Positions 1-8,529 of a stretch of DNA of 64,000 bases are shown here, piece by piece. Source of the DNA: Thalassotalea_H castellviae (GTDB lineage: Bacteria; Pseudomonadota; Gammaproteobacteria; Enterobacterales; Alteromonadaceae); the NCBI RefSeq assembly GCF_031846185.1, contig NZ_JAVRIF010000002.1, positions 530,194 through 594,193 of the forward strand, given 5' to 3'. The number at the start of each line of letters is the position of its first letter. Position 1 is the first letter of the stretch. Under the pieces are notes generated by a model. The model ran no database searches and was not told the DNA's origin. It was given only the letters and a program-made list of their open reading frames with translations. A program made the position numbers and the translations under genes.

Positions 1-1134
1 GCAGAAAAAAACAACCAAACTTTACCCCGCGATAAAGCTTTACGTGTTCAAGTTATTGATAAACTCATTGATGATACATTGGTATTAGAAATAGGTAATC
101 GAATGGGGGTTCAGGTAAGTGATGCCCAGCTTGACGAAACAATAAGCAATATGGCGAGAGAAAATAACTTAACCCTGGAACAATTTCGCCAAGCCATTGT
201 AAAAGACAATATCGATTACGAAAAATATCGAGAAAATGTTCGTAAAGAATTAATTTCAGGTGAAGTTCGCCGTAGCAGCGTTCGTCGTCGTATTTACATT
301 TCACCGCAAGAAATTGCCAACTTACTTTCAGTCATGAAAGAACAAACCAATAGCGATGTTGAATATCGTTTAGGTCATATCTTAATAGAATTTCCACCTG
401 AGCCAAACCAAGAAGACATGAATGCTGCAAAAGTGCGCGCTGAAAAAGTTATCGCATTATTAAATGACGGTAGTGATTTTGCTCGTATCGCCATCGCATC
501 TTCTGGTGGTGCTAAAGCCCTTGAAGGGGGAGATTTAGGCTGGAAAAACATCAACGAAATGCCCACTCTATTCTCAGAGATTATCGAAGGAAAAGATAAG
601 GGCACGGTATTAGGTCCAATTAGAACTGGGCTAGGATACAGTATTGTTAAAGTTGTCGATATTCGCGGCCGTCAAGTCGTTGAAATTGAAGAAGTAAACG
701 CACGTCATATCTTAATTACGCCATCTATTATTTTAAGTGAAGCGAAAGCAGAAGAAACATTAAAAGGCTTAAGAGAACAAATTATCTCAGGAGAAGCTGA
801 CTTTGCAGATTTAGCAAAAGAGTATTCTGACGGTCCAACATCCGTTAAAGGTGGAGAGCTAGGTTGGGCCGATCCAAGGTCTTACGACCCAGCTTTTTCA
901 TCAGCGCTTGCGGCACTCAATGTTGATGAAGTCAGTCAACCGTTCCGTTCATCCTTTGGTTGGCACATTGCCGAATTAACTGGCCGTCGTACATTAGATG
1001 CCACCAAACAAATGAATGAAAATAAAGCACATCAACTGTTATATCAACGTAAATTTGGCATGGAAAGCGCGCGTTGGATCAAAGAATTACGCGATGAAGC
1101 ATACATCGAGATTTTAGCACAGGACTCAGAATAA
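1..1134 (+). CDS. surA: SurA, periplasmic peptidyl-prolyl isomerase/chaperone (5' truncated by window edge)
   Basis: SurA escorts unfolded outer-membrane proteins across the periplasm to the BAM complex. The frame is open from base 1, so the gene enters from upstream. About 377 codons are present against about 430 in complete SurA, so the signal peptide and the first part of the N-terminal chaperone domain lie outside the window. Two parvulin-type domains are visible in tandem, the first beginning at the GHILIEF segment and the second at ARHILIT; each carries a GG-LGW motif, and the second ends with GWHIAEL. The C-terminal helix follows. The stop codon overlaps the pdxA start by one base (TAATG), which implies translational coupling in the surA-pdxA-rsmA-apaG-apaH operon. 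An internal ATG at base 79 is not the real start, because homologous sequence (LPRDKALRVQVIDKL) continues upstream of it. Confidence 0.95.
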   Translation, partial: AEKNNQTLPRDKALRVQVIDKLIDDTLVLEIGNRMGVQVSDAQLDETISNMARENNLTLEQFRQAIVKDNIDYEKYRENVRKELISGEVRRSSVRRRIYISPQEIANLLSVMKEQTNSDVEYRLGHILIEFPPEPNQEDMNAAKVRAEKVIALLNDGSDFARIAIASSGGAKALEGGDLGWKNINEMPTLFSEIIEGKDKGTVLGPIRTGLGYSIVKVVDIRGRQVVEIEEVNARHILITPSIILSEAKAEETLKGLREQIISGEADFADLAKEYSDGPTSVKGGELGWADPRSYDPAFSSALAALNVDEVSQPFRSSFGWHIAELTGRRTLDATKQMNENKAHQLLYQRKFGMESARWIKELRDEAYIEILAQDSE

Positions 1135-2117
1135 TGGTGAGACGAATAGCAGTCACACCGGGGGAACCAGCGGGTATTGGTCCAGATCTTATTATTGAGA
1201 TGGCCCAAAAAGACTGGCCAGAACAAATTATTGTCGTGGCTTCAGAACAGCTGCTAAGAAATAGAGCAAAAGCACTCAATGTCGAATTAAATTTTATTAT
1301 TTATGATGAATCACTTGCAGCAACGCCACATCAAGCAAATACGTTGACGATATTACCAATCGAGTTGGATGCACCTTGTATTATTGGTGAACTCGATTCT
1401 GCAAACGGACATTATGTTGTTGAAACATTACGTATTGCCTGTGAAAAAAATATCAATGGTGATTTTGATGCTGTCGTGACAGGACCGGTTCATAAGGGGC
1501 TTATTAACAAAGCAGGTATCGCATTTAGTGGCCATACAGAATACTTTGCCCATCAAGCAAATTGTAGCGATGTGGTAATGATGTTAGCAACAGAAGGATT
1601 ACGTGTTGCCTTAGTCACTACACATATTCCTCTGCAATATGTCTCAAAAGCAATTACCGTTGAGCGACTAAAAAAAGTCACCCAAATTCTGCACCATGAT
1701 TTAGTCACAAAATTTGGTATTGCCGCACCTAAAATTTATGTTTGCGGAATTAATCCCCATGCTGGAGAAGATGGTCATTTAGGCCGAGAGGAAATTGAAG
1801 TCATGAATCCGGCGTTAGATGAATTACGTGCTGAAGGAATTAATGCCATTGGTCCTTTACCTGCCGATACCATCTTCCAAGAAAAATATTTATCACAAGC
1901 CGATGCTATTTTAAGCATGTATCACGACCAAGGCTTACCTGTATTAAAATATAAAGGTTTTGGCAAATCAGTGAACATCACTTTAGGCTTACCTTTTATA
2001 CGTACATCAGTTGATCACGGTACAGCCGTTGAGTTAGCAGGAACAGGACAAGCGGATGCTGGCAGTTTTTATCAGGCGATAAATACAGCAATAACATTAG
2101 CGAACAATCAAGCTTAA
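1134..2117 (+). CDS. pdxA: 4-hydroxythreonine-4-phosphate dehydrogenase PdxA
   Basis: PdxA is the cytoplasmic NAD-dependent enzyme that oxidises 4-phosphohydroxy-L-threonine in the DXP-dependent route to pyridoxal 5'-phosphate. The 327-residue length is normal. Family landmarks are the N-terminal TPGEPAGIGPD segment, the VTGPVHKGLINKAG substrate loop, the SGHTEYFA metal-binding histidine region, the NPHAGEDGHLG motif and the MYHDQGLPVLK motif near the C-terminus. The start ATG overlaps the surA stop by one base, and rsmA follows after a 55-base gap, the usual gammaproteobacterial order. Nothing looks truncated or unusual. Confidence 0.97.
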   Translation: MVRRIAVTPGEPAGIGPDLIIEMAQKDWPEQIIVVASEQLLRNRAKALNVELNFIIYDESLAATPHQANTLTILPIELDAPCIIGELDSANGHYVVETLRIACEKNINGDFDAVVTGPVHKGLINKAGIAFSGHTEYFAHQANCSDVVMMLATEGLRVALVTTHIPLQYVSKAITVERLKKVTQILHHDLVTKFGIAAPKIYVCGINPHAGEDGHLGREEIEVMNPALDELRAEGINAIGPLPADTIFQEKYLSQADAILSMYHDQGLPVLKYKGFGKSVNITLGLPFIRTSVDHGTAVELAGTGQADAGSFYQAINTAITLANNQA

Positions 2118-2172
2118 TATACACACTAAGTGATCACACGATACGAACACTTAGTGTAATTTAGAGAAAATA

Positions 2173-3000
2173 ATGAGCAAAAACTCACATTTAGGTCACC
2201 AAGCTAAAAAAAGATTTGGGCAAAACTTTCTTCACAATGACGCTATTATCAGTCAAATTGTTGATGCTATTAATCCCGAGCCCAACGAAAACTTAATAGA
2301 GATTGGCCCTGGTTTAGGCGCACTAACTGAGCCAGTGATCGAGCGTGCAGGTGATATCTCTGTTGTAGAACTCGATCGCGATTTAGCGCACCGTTTACGT
2401 CATCATCCTTTTTTAGCCAAACATTTAACCATTTACGAACAAGATGCCTTAAAGTTTGATTTTGCTAGTTTAGCAACCGATGACAAGCCATTAAGAATTT
2501 TCGGTAATTTACCCTATAATATTTCAACACCGCTTATTTTTCATTTACTGTCTTTTAAAGATAAAGTAAAAGATATGCATTTTATGCTGCAAAAAGAAGT
2601 TGTCGAGCGCATGGCTTCGGGACATAACTGTAAAGCTTTTGGTCGATTATCTATCATGACCCAATATCAATGCCAAGTAATGCCAGTGATGGAAATTGGC
2701 CCTGAAGCTTTTATGCCACCACCGAAAGTTGATTCTGCCATTGTTCGATTGATTCCGCATAAAACGATTAAAAATCCTGTTAAAGATTTAAAAGCGCTCA
2801 ATCATGTTTGTTTAACTGCTTTTAATCAACGGAGAAAAACTATCAGAAATAGCTTCAAAAAACTGATACCTGTTGAACAGTTAATTGCGTTAGATCTTGA
2901 CCCAACTTTACGCCCGGAAAATTTAGCATTAGATGACTATATTAAACTGGCAAATTATATTACCGATAACCCGGTAACGGACAACCCTATTAGTACTTAA
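2173..3000 (+). CDS. rsmA: 16S rRNA (adenine1518/1519-N6)-dimethyltransferase RsmA (KsgA)
   Basis: RsmA dimethylates two adjacent adenosines in the 3'-terminal hairpin of 16S rRNA, a late checkpoint in assembly of the 30S subunit. The 275-residue protein starts with the AKKRFGQNFL signature (about residues 11-20), followed by the SAM-binding EIGPGLGALTE motif (43-53) and the catalytic GNLPYN motif (111-116). The C-terminal helical domain contains the FNQRRKTIRNSF segment typical of the family. The gene lies between pdxA and apaG; apaG begins one base after the stop, so the pair is almost certainly co-translated. Confidence 0.97.
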   Translation: MSKNSHLGHQAKKRFGQNFLHNDAIISQIVDAINPEPNENLIEIGPGLGALTEPVIERAGDISVVELDRDLAHRLRHHPFLAKHLTIYEQDALKFDFASLATDDKPLRIFGNLPYNISTPLIFHLLSFKDKVKDMHFMLQKEVVERMASGHNCKAFGRLSIMTQYQCQVMPVMEIGPEAFMPPPKVDSAIVRLIPHKTIKNPVKDLKALNHVCLTAFNQRRKTIRNSFKKLIPVEQLIALDLDPTLRPENLALDDYIKLANYITDNPVTDNPIST

Positions 3001-3001
3001 T

Positions 3002-3421
3002 ATGACTGATTTTTTATCTTCTCTAATAGAACAAAACCCAGTTCCTAGTGAAAACTCGAACGTAAAGGTTTCAATTGAAACCAATTATATTCCTGAGCAT
3101 TCAAATGAACTTGAAAAACGCTACGTGTTTAGCTACACCATTACCATAACAAACAATACTGAAGAGAGTGTTAAACTACTGACACGATATTGGCTAATCA
3201 CAGATGCTAATGAAGATACGTCTACGGTTGCTGGAGAAGGCGTTATTGGAAAGCAACCGGTAATTCCGCCATCTAAATCATTTATTTATACGAGCGGTTG
3301 TGTATTAAAAACTCCGGTAGGCACTATGCAAGGGCATTATCAAATGCTTACCGAGCACAATAAAAATATCCAAGTTGAAATACCAGTTTTTCGTTTAGCT
3401 TTACCAAATATACTTAATTAA
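3002..3421 (+). CDS. apaG: ApaG domain protein
   Basis: ApaG proteins are small, fibronectin-type-III-like beta-sandwich proteins. They are encoded with ApaH in many proteobacteria, and their biochemical role is still poorly defined. The 139-residue product carries the family core: YTITITN strand, RYWLITDA, GEGVIGKQP, the Y-TSGC segment and the GTMQGHYQM motif near the C-terminus. It is slightly longer than the roughly 125 residues usual for ApaG, through an N-terminal extension of about a dozen residues. It begins one base after the rsmA stop and ends two bases before apaH, so it sits inside the operon. Confidence 0.93.
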   Translation: MTDFLSSLIEQNPVPSENSNVKVSIETNYIPEHSNELEKRYVFSYTITITNNTEESVKLLTRYWLITDANEDTSTVAGEGVIGKQPVIPPSKSFIYTSGCVLKTPVGTMQGHYQMLTEHNKNIQVEIPVFRLALPNILN

Positions 3422-3423
3422 TT

Positions 3424-4254
3424 ATGGCGATTTATTTTGTTGGTGATATTCAAGGATGTTACAGCGAATTAAAAGCATTGCTAAAGCAAGTGAATTTCTC
3501 TGCAAAACACGACCAATTATGGGTCGCAGGAGATATGGTTGCGCGCGGTCCAGACTCCTATAAAACAATGAAATATTTAATGTCGCTAGGTGATAGCGTC
3601 AAAGCCGTATTAGGGAATCATGATCTCCACCTATTAGCCATCCATGCTGGCATAAAAAAAGCTAAAAAATCTGACCACCTCGATACCTTATTATCAGCAC
3701 CTGATGTTAAAGAAATCATTAATTGGATAGCACAACAACCATTATTAAGAAAATTACCCGGTGAAGATGTGTATATGTCACATGCAGGCCTACCACCTCA
3801 ATGGACAATTCCCCAAGCAATAGCAGCGGCAAAAGTTGCTGAAAAAAATATTCAATCAGCTGAGCGTGAAAAGTGGTTAAGTCGAATGTATGGCGAAAAA
3901 CCAAATGATTGGCAGAAAGCAGAAACAAAAACAGAAAAGTTTAGGTACACAATCAACGGTCTAACGCGTATGAGATACTGTTATCTCAATGGAAAATTAG
4001 ACTTTCATTGTAAAACAGCCCCGGAAGATGCTGCAAAAAACTTAAAACCTTGGTTTCTTTTAACAAAAAATCAGCTTAAAAAGAGTCACTGGATCTTCGG
4101 TCATTGGGCCGCGTTAATGGGAAAAATTAATGTCAAAGGCCTATATGCATTAGACACTGGCTGCGTTTGGGGTGGGCATCTCACGCTTTTACGTTGGCAT
4201 GATAAAGCCTTATTTATTGAAGGTTCACATAAAAAACTTGCGATAAAGCAATAA
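3424..4254 (+). CDS. apaH: Symmetrical bis(5'-nucleosyl)-tetraphosphatase ApaH
   Basis: ApaH hydrolyses diadenosine tetraphosphate to two ADP and can also remove Np4 caps from mRNA. The calcineurin-like metallophosphatase motifs are complete: GDIQG at 7-11, GDMVARGP at 36-43, and GNHD at 64-67, followed by MSHAG and a later GHWA segment. The 276-residue length matches the family. It is the last gene of the operon. About 20 bases downstream lies a hairpin (4274-4295) with no uridine run. Confidence 0.96.
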   Translation: MAIYFVGDIQGCYSELKALLKQVNFSAKHDQLWVAGDMVARGPDSYKTMKYLMSLGDSVKAVLGNHDLHLLAIHAGIKKAKKSDHLDTLLSAPDVKEIINWIAQQPLLRKLPGEDVYMSHAGLPPQWTIPQAIAAAKVAEKNIQSAEREKWLSRMYGEKPNDWQKAETKTEKFRYTINGLTRMRYCYLNGKLDFHCKTAPEDAAKNLKPWFLLTKNQLKKSHWIFGHWAALMGKINVKGLYALDTGCVWGGHLTLLRWHDKALFIEGSHKKLAIKQ

Positions 4255-4273
4255 CTAAAGATGAAAATCATAT

Positions 4274-4343
4274 AAAGATTGGTATACTAATCTTTCAGGG
4301 GAGTATTATTTTTATTATCATACGTTTCGAAAACGAATAATAA
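4274..4343. promoter_or_regulatory. Two inverted repeats between apaH and the chemoreceptor gene
   Basis: The first inverted repeat pairs AAAGATT (4274-4280) with AATCTTT (4289-4295) around an 8-base centre. The second pairs TTATTAT (4312-4318) with ATAATAA (4337-4343), with an inner CGTTT/AAACG pair. Neither has a following T run, so neither is a classical terminator. They may mark the end of the apaH message or an operator for the downstream chemoreceptor. No sigma28-type promoter (TAAAG-N15-GCCGATAA) could be recognised here. Confidence 0.35.
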
Positions 4344-4389
4344 GGACATATTTCACTAAAATCCTAACTATATACAATTGGTGACGTAA

Positions 4390-6408
4390 ATGAACTTAAC
4401 TGTTGCAATGAAAATAATTGGTGGCTTCGCCATTATTTCGCTTTTACTGATAATTACGAGTGTTATTTCACTAAGTAATTTAAATAATATTAATGACGCT
4501 ACCTCAACACAAAGCGAATTGGCTATTCCAACATTAAGTGGTAGTACAGAATTAGCCAACGAATTAATTCAAATTGGCAACTTAACACTTAGAGCTTATT
4601 ATCAAACCGAACTTGCTCCTTTATCAGGCAACCTAGCAAGTTATAATGAATTAAATACAAGCTTTTCAAATCACCTGAAAAAATTAAAAGTCATTGTTAA
4701 AAATGAACAAAGTCTATTAAGCAACTTAAATAAAGTCGACAGTGTTTATTCAACATTACAAAGTGACATTGATGCGGTCTTTGCCAGTAGAAAAACGAGT
4801 ATCGAACAACGCACTTTATTAATTGATAATGTTGACTTATTAGAAGAAAAAGCGGATGACACAACAACGCTGATGCTTGATTTAGCGGATCATGATTTAG
4901 CGGATACCAAATTACAAAGAGCTGTAGAGTTAGGTGAACAACTGGAAACTTATCTTAATGCGATTGTTTCATCAGCATTAGAGTATCGCGGCCTGATTAA
5001 TCCACAATCAGCTGAAATCGTCGAAAAAGAAATCAATAACTCTTTTAATGATGTCAATCGCGTTATTGCTGAAATTATTGCGGAATTAAACTCAAACAAT
5101 GCTGATGACATCGCAGATGACGTTAACTCTTCTATTGCAAGCCTTTCAAGATTACTAACTAGTAGTGACAGTATTTTTAATCAGAAATCAACACAGCTTA
5201 GTGCCTTAGCTTCAGCAACAGAAAATCTTGCAGCTGCAGAAAAAGACACCAAAAGTGTGAATGCAATATTAGCTAAACAAGTAGAACTGGCTAATTTAAC
5301 AACAAAATCATCAAGCACTTTAGTGGCAGATTCTGTCAGTGACGGTAATACATTAACCGTTACGCTGATGGTTATCTCAATAGGTTTAGCGGTAGTTATT
5401 GCGTATTTCACCTTGATCAGTATTACCCGTCCGTTAACTCGCGTTAACGAGATGTTGAACATTGTCTCTTCAGGTGACTTATCAAGAAAACTTGATGAAA
5501 GCGGTAAAGATGAATTCGCGCTTCTTTCTAAAAATTGTAATTTATTAATCGACAGCTTACGAAACTTAATTAATGGCATTGTCAGTCGTTCAACACAGCT
5601 AGCTACCGCTGCCGAAGAAACCTCAGCCGTTACCGCACAAAGTACCACAGCGATTGAAGAACAACGAACCCAAGTAGAACAAGCGGCATCGGCGACTACT
5701 GAAATGAGTAGCACTTCACAAAGTGTCCTTTCAAGTGCCAATGATGCGCTAGGTGAAATCAAACAGGCTGATGACGAAGCGGAACGTGTAAAAGGTATCT
5801 CAGATAGAAACCGTAAAACCATTGAATTGTTGGCTAATGAAGTGGAAGACGCGTCACAAGTGATTAATAAACTTCAACAAGACAGTGCCTCAATTGGCGG
5901 TATTCTTGACGTTATTCGTGGTATCGCAGAACAAACTAACTTGCTAGCACTAAACGCAGCAATTGAAGCAGCACGTGCTGGTGAACAAGGTCGTGGTTTC
6001 GCGGTTGTTGCCGATGAAGTTAGAACTTTAGCTAGTCGCACACAAGAGTCAACTCAAGAAATTCAAAACATGATCGAAGTATTACAAACAGGTGCTGAGA
6101 AAGCAGTTGCTGTAATGGATACCGGTAAAAAACAAGCGGCTGATTGTGTTATTCAAAGTGAAGAGGCAGATAAAGCGCTCGAAACCATTACTCATGCGGT
6201 CCATGAAGCGTTTGATAGAAGTTCTACCATTGCGACAGCTGCAGAAGAACAAAGTACCGTAGCGCATGAAATTAGTGAAAACTTAGAATCGATTGTTGCG
6301 ATTGCTGAACAAACTACTGCTGGTTCTAAACAAACCGCTGAATCAAGTAGTGAAGTAGCTAGACTTGCTGAAGAGCTACAACTGTCTGTTCAAGAGTTTA
6401 AACTATAA
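4390..6408 (+). CDS. Methyl-accepting chemotaxis protein with periplasmic sensor and HAMP domain
   Basis: This is a transmembrane chemoreceptor that signals through CheW and CheA to the flagellar motor. Of 672 residues, an N-terminal membrane helix (about 10-30) is followed by a long, mostly helical periplasmic domain to about residue 315, and then a second membrane helix (around 320-345). A HAMP domain beginning SITRPLTRVNEML follows, then the long cytoplasmic coiled coil. The hairpin tip carries the nearly invariant NLLALNAAIEAARAGEQG and GFAVVADEVRTLA segments. The ligand cannot be read from the sequence. A strong terminator follows, and the convergent neighbour is a stand-alone Hpt protein. 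Confidence 0.95.
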   Translation: MNLTVAMKIIGGFAIISLLLIITSVISLSNLNNINDATSTQSELAIPTLSGSTELANELIQIGNLTLRAYYQTELAPLSGNLASYNELNTSFSNHLKKLKVIVKNEQSLLSNLNKVDSVYSTLQSDIDAVFASRKTSIEQRTLLIDNVDLLEEKADDTTTLMLDLADHDLADTKLQRAVELGEQLETYLNAIVSSALEYRGLINPQSAEIVEKEINNSFNDVNRVIAEIIAELNSNNADDIADDVNSSIASLSRLLTSSDSIFNQKSTQLSALASATENLAAAEKDTKSVNAILAKQVELANLTTKSSSTLVADSVSDGNTLTVTLMVISIGLAVVIAYFTLISITRPLTRVNEMLNIVSSGDLSRKLDESGKDEFALLSKNCNLLIDSLRNLINGIVSRSTQLATAAEETSAVTAQSTTAIEEQRTQVEQAASATTEMSSTSQSVLSSANDALGEIKQADDEAERVKGISDRNRKTIELLANEVEDASQVINKLQQDSASIGGILDVIRGIAEQTNLLALNAAIEAARAGEQGRGFAVVADEVRTLASRTQESTQEIQNMIEVLQTGAEKAVAVMDTGKKQAADCVIQSEEADKALETITHAVHEAFDRSSTIATAAEEQSTVAHEISENLESIVAIAEQTTAGSKQTAESSSEVARLAEELQLSVQEFKL

Positions 6409-6456
6409 GCTTAACTAAGATACCGCTTATCGCGGTTGAAAAACAAAAATAACAAA

Positions 6457-6489
6457 GGCTAGTATTGAATCAATACTAGCCATTTTTTA
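6457..6489 (+). terminator. Rho-independent terminator of the chemoreceptor gene
   Basis: A perfect 11-base-pair stem (6457-6467 with 6471-6481) encloses a three-base loop and is followed by ATTTTTTAT. It lies about 50 bases after the chemoreceptor stop and just before the end of the convergent Hpt gene. Confidence 0.9.
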
Positions 6490-6503
6490 TCGGTGATAGT
6501 TGG

Positions 6504-6899
6504 TTAACTTTGTTCAGATAACCAAGCACTGAAGCTATCAATAGCGGCTAAATTTAGCGCTTCTAATTCTTTAGTGTAGGTTTTTTTTACGTCCCACGCG
6601 TCTGTTGACTTCTCAATCGCGACCAATTTCGCATGCACTGAAGTTAATCCAACACTTCCGGTTGCGCCTTTCATTTTATGACAAGATTCTTGCCATAAAG
6701 ATTGTGAACATGCAATCATCGCCTCGTTAATGTCTTTTAAATACACCACAGATTGTTGAATATATAAATCTAACATCTGTTGTACGATGTCCTTACCAAG
6801 GTTCTCAACATACCCTGCAAGTAAATCAGTATCTAACCCATTAATATTGTTCACTAATTTATTCCCTAATTTATTATTAGATCTATTGTAACAACTCAT
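6504..6899 (-). CDS. Stand-alone histidine phosphotransfer (Hpt) domain protein
   Basis: Hpt proteins carry phosphoryl groups between hybrid sensor kinases and response regulators. The 131-residue product is a single four-helix Hpt domain, with the phospho-accepting histidine at about residue 74 in the CHKMKGATGSVG motif (HxxKG type). No kinase or receiver domain is fused to it and none is encoded nearby, so its partners must lie elsewhere. The gene converges on the chemoreceptor gene, and only the terminator lies between them. No strong ribosome-binding site precedes the ATG at 6899, so the exact start is less certain than the domain. Confidence 0.85.
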   Translation of the reverse strand: MSCYNRSNNKLGNKLVNNINGLDTDLLAGYVENLGKDIVQQMLDLYIQQSVVYLKDINEAMIACSQSLWQESCHKMKGATGSVGLTSVHAKLVAIEKSTDAWDVKKTYTKELEALNLAAIDSFSAWLSEQS

Positions 6900-7146
6900 C
6901 GAAAAAAGTCATTATTGATTTAATAATAACCGAATTGCTTGTAGGATTAAATAAACAAGATTTCATGTTCCTCTGCCGCCATTTATATTGCTTTTATTGG
7001 CAATTTCCTTCAAAATAGCCGCCTTTTATCGGGTATGTCAAAAATCTCGCTTTAGGGATTATTTAACAATACCACCTTAATCTTATTATTATGACTGAAG
7101 TTAGAGAGACCTAGCCCTTTACATAATACGACACTTCGGAGAAACC

Positions 7147-8070
7147 ATGTCTACATCAATGCCTGATATTGCTAACCATACCACTGCCCAAACTGAAGGG
7201 ACATTGGACTGGGTTGGTATGAGTAATATAGAAATGCCTATTATGCTCGCTTCAAAAGGCGAATCTCCTCGCATGGTTTCAGCTTTTGTTGACGCTTTTG
7301 TTAATTTAAATGATCCCCAGGCGAAAGGTATTCATATGTCTCGCCTATATCTATTACTCGATGATCTTTCAAATAACAACGAATTAAATTATCAAACGTT
7401 AGTTAGCTTGCTTAACGGTTTTATTAGCAGTCATCAAGAATTAAGTGATAATGCAAAAGTTGTTTTTAATTGTGACTTCCACCTACGACGCAAGTCACTC
7501 ATTAGTGGTAAACAAGGTTGGAAAGCTTATCCTATTACTATCACGGGTTTATTAAACCAAGGGAAATTATCCATAGAGCTTGCTGTCGATGTAAGATATT
7601 CGTCTACCTGTCCATGTTCAGCGGCATTGGCGAGACAATTGATCCAAAAAGCATTTAAAGAAAAATTCAGCCAAGAAGACATCAACCTTGAAGACGTCCA
7701 TCAATGGCTTGGTACAACTGATGGCGTAGTTGCCACACCACATAGCCAACGTTCAGTCGCTGAAGTTAAAGTTAAATTAAACGCTGCTACCACAGAATTT
7801 CCGATCACCGATATTGTTGATTTGGTAGAAAATGCTTTAAAAACACCGGTTCAAGCCGCGGTTAAACGAGAAGACGAGCAAGAGTTTGCTCGACTCAACG
7901 GACAAAATTTAATGTTTTGTGAAGATGCTGCCCGTCGACTACAGCATGCCATGAACTTAACCACTAGTTTTGATGATTTCTGGCTTAAAATAAATCATTT
8001 AGAATCATTACATGCCCATGATGCGGTCAGTGTCACAACAAAAGGCGTAGTTGGTGGTTACCAGCCATAA
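7147..8070 (+). CDS. folE2: GTP cyclohydrolase FolE2 (type IB)
   Basis: FolE2 converts GTP to 7,8-dihydroneopterin triphosphate, the first step to folate and related pterins, with a flexible metal requirement rather than the strict zinc need of FolE. The 307-residue length and the family landmarks fit: GIHMSRLY near residue 61, and the catalytic-site cysteines in the STCPCSAALARQ segment (C155, C157). HSQRS and the C-terminal ARLNGQNLMFCEDAARRL segment follow. A good ribosome site (CGGAG) precedes the ATG. I looked for a Zur-type palindrome upstream, since folE2 is often induced by zinc shortage, and found none that was convincing. Confidence 0.95.
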   Translation: MSTSMPDIANHTTAQTEGTLDWVGMSNIEMPIMLASKGESPRMVSAFVDAFVNLNDPQAKGIHMSRLYLLLDDLSNNNELNYQTLVSLLNGFISSHQELSDNAKVVFNCDFHLRRKSLISGKQGWKAYPITITGLLNQGKLSIELAVDVRYSSTCPCSAALARQLIQKAFKEKFSQEDINLEDVHQWLGTTDGVVATPHSQRSVAEVKVKLNAATTEFPITDIVDLVENALKTPVQAAVKREDEQEFARLNGQNLMFCEDAARRLQHAMNLTTSFDDFWLKINHLESLHAHDAVSVTTKGVVGGYQP

Positions 8071-8094
8071 GCTATCCTGTTTATAAACTCCTTT

Positions 8095-8122
8095 AAAAAA
8101 CCAGTGTCACACTGGTTTTTTT
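8095..8122 (+). terminator. Rho-independent terminator after folE2
   Basis: CCAGTG (8101-8106) pairs with CACTGG (8110-8115) around a TCA loop. A run of As precedes the stem and seven Ts follow it. It lies 25 bases after the folE2 stop. Confidence 0.92.
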
Positions 8123-8393
8123 ATACCTCAAACGCCCTCTTGTCTTTAATGCGTCTTGTATAGACAAGATGAATAAAATATGAATAAAAAATATTTAACT
8201 TCTAAGCACTTCATTCTCAAAGAAAAACTGTAATAAAATTTCATTTTATCGAAAAATAACCTACAAAAGATTATACAATTGATCTTATTCGAGATAACAC
8301 ATTGCACATTCTCAGTTAAAAGAAGCTAATACCCCTTTAAAAACATATTGTTACCAAGATGTAAAAAAATTACGAGCAAAAACTCTATTTTTA
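8123..8393. other. Gene-free stretch between folE2 and the gltB promoter
   Basis: No credible coding frame was found in this AT-rich stretch. The only structure noticed is a short inverted repeat at 8139-8168 (CTTGTCT with AGACAAG, overlapped by TCTTGT/ACAAGA), which has no T run. The region may hold binding sites for gltB regulators, but I recognise none. Confidence 0.5.
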
Positions 8394-8422
8394 TTGACCT
8401 TTGCCCAATAAATGTTTAATGT
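8394..8422 (+). promoter_or_regulatory. Sigma70-type promoter of gltBD
   Basis: TTGACC (8394-8399) and TAATGT (8417-8422) are separated by exactly 17 bases, close to the sigma70 consensus. The predicted transcript starts near 8429, leaving a leader of about 100 bases before gltB. It is the best-matching promoter in the 460-base gap. Confidence 0.65.
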
Positions 8423-8433
8423 TAGCGGTTCCC

Positions 8434-8503
8434 CTTGGGCACAAAACAGAGTATTTATGCATTTTTTACATAACTTTATTCTTTTCTTAACTCTGTCACC
8501 AAG
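8434..8503 (+). promoter_or_regulatory. Structured 5' leader of gltB
   Basis: Two nested complementary segments are visible in the predicted leader: CTTGG (8434-8438) with CCAAG (8499-8503), and inside it ACAGAGT (8446-8452) with ACTCTGT (8490-8496). The left side of the internal loop has seven bases and the right side two. The structure ends about 20 bases before the gltB ribosome site (AGGAGAG), so it could affect translation or early termination. No known riboswitch class was recognised. Confidence 0.4.
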
Positions 8504-8529
8504 CCGGTATTTTTATTAGGAGAGAAAAC

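Noticed and set aside
79..1134. A complete surA-like gene starting at ATG 79
   Set aside because: The frame stays open to base 1 and the upstream codons still read as SurA, so the ATG is internal to a gene cut by the window edge.
5181..5822. 213-codon minus-strand open frame inside the first chemoreceptor gene
   Set aside because: It lies wholly antisense to an unmistakable chemoreceptor, and its protein is Ser/Val/Ala-rich without any family motif, as expected for the shadow of a coiled-coil gene.
6900..7146. Zur box or riboswitch upstream of folE2
   Set aside because: No GTTATA-type palindrome and no conserved riboswitch core was recognisable in the 247 bases.
8438..8457. Possible sigma54 site (GGGCAC) upstream of gltB
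   Set aside because: The -12 GC element is not found at the required spacing, while a clean sigma70 promoter lies just upstream.
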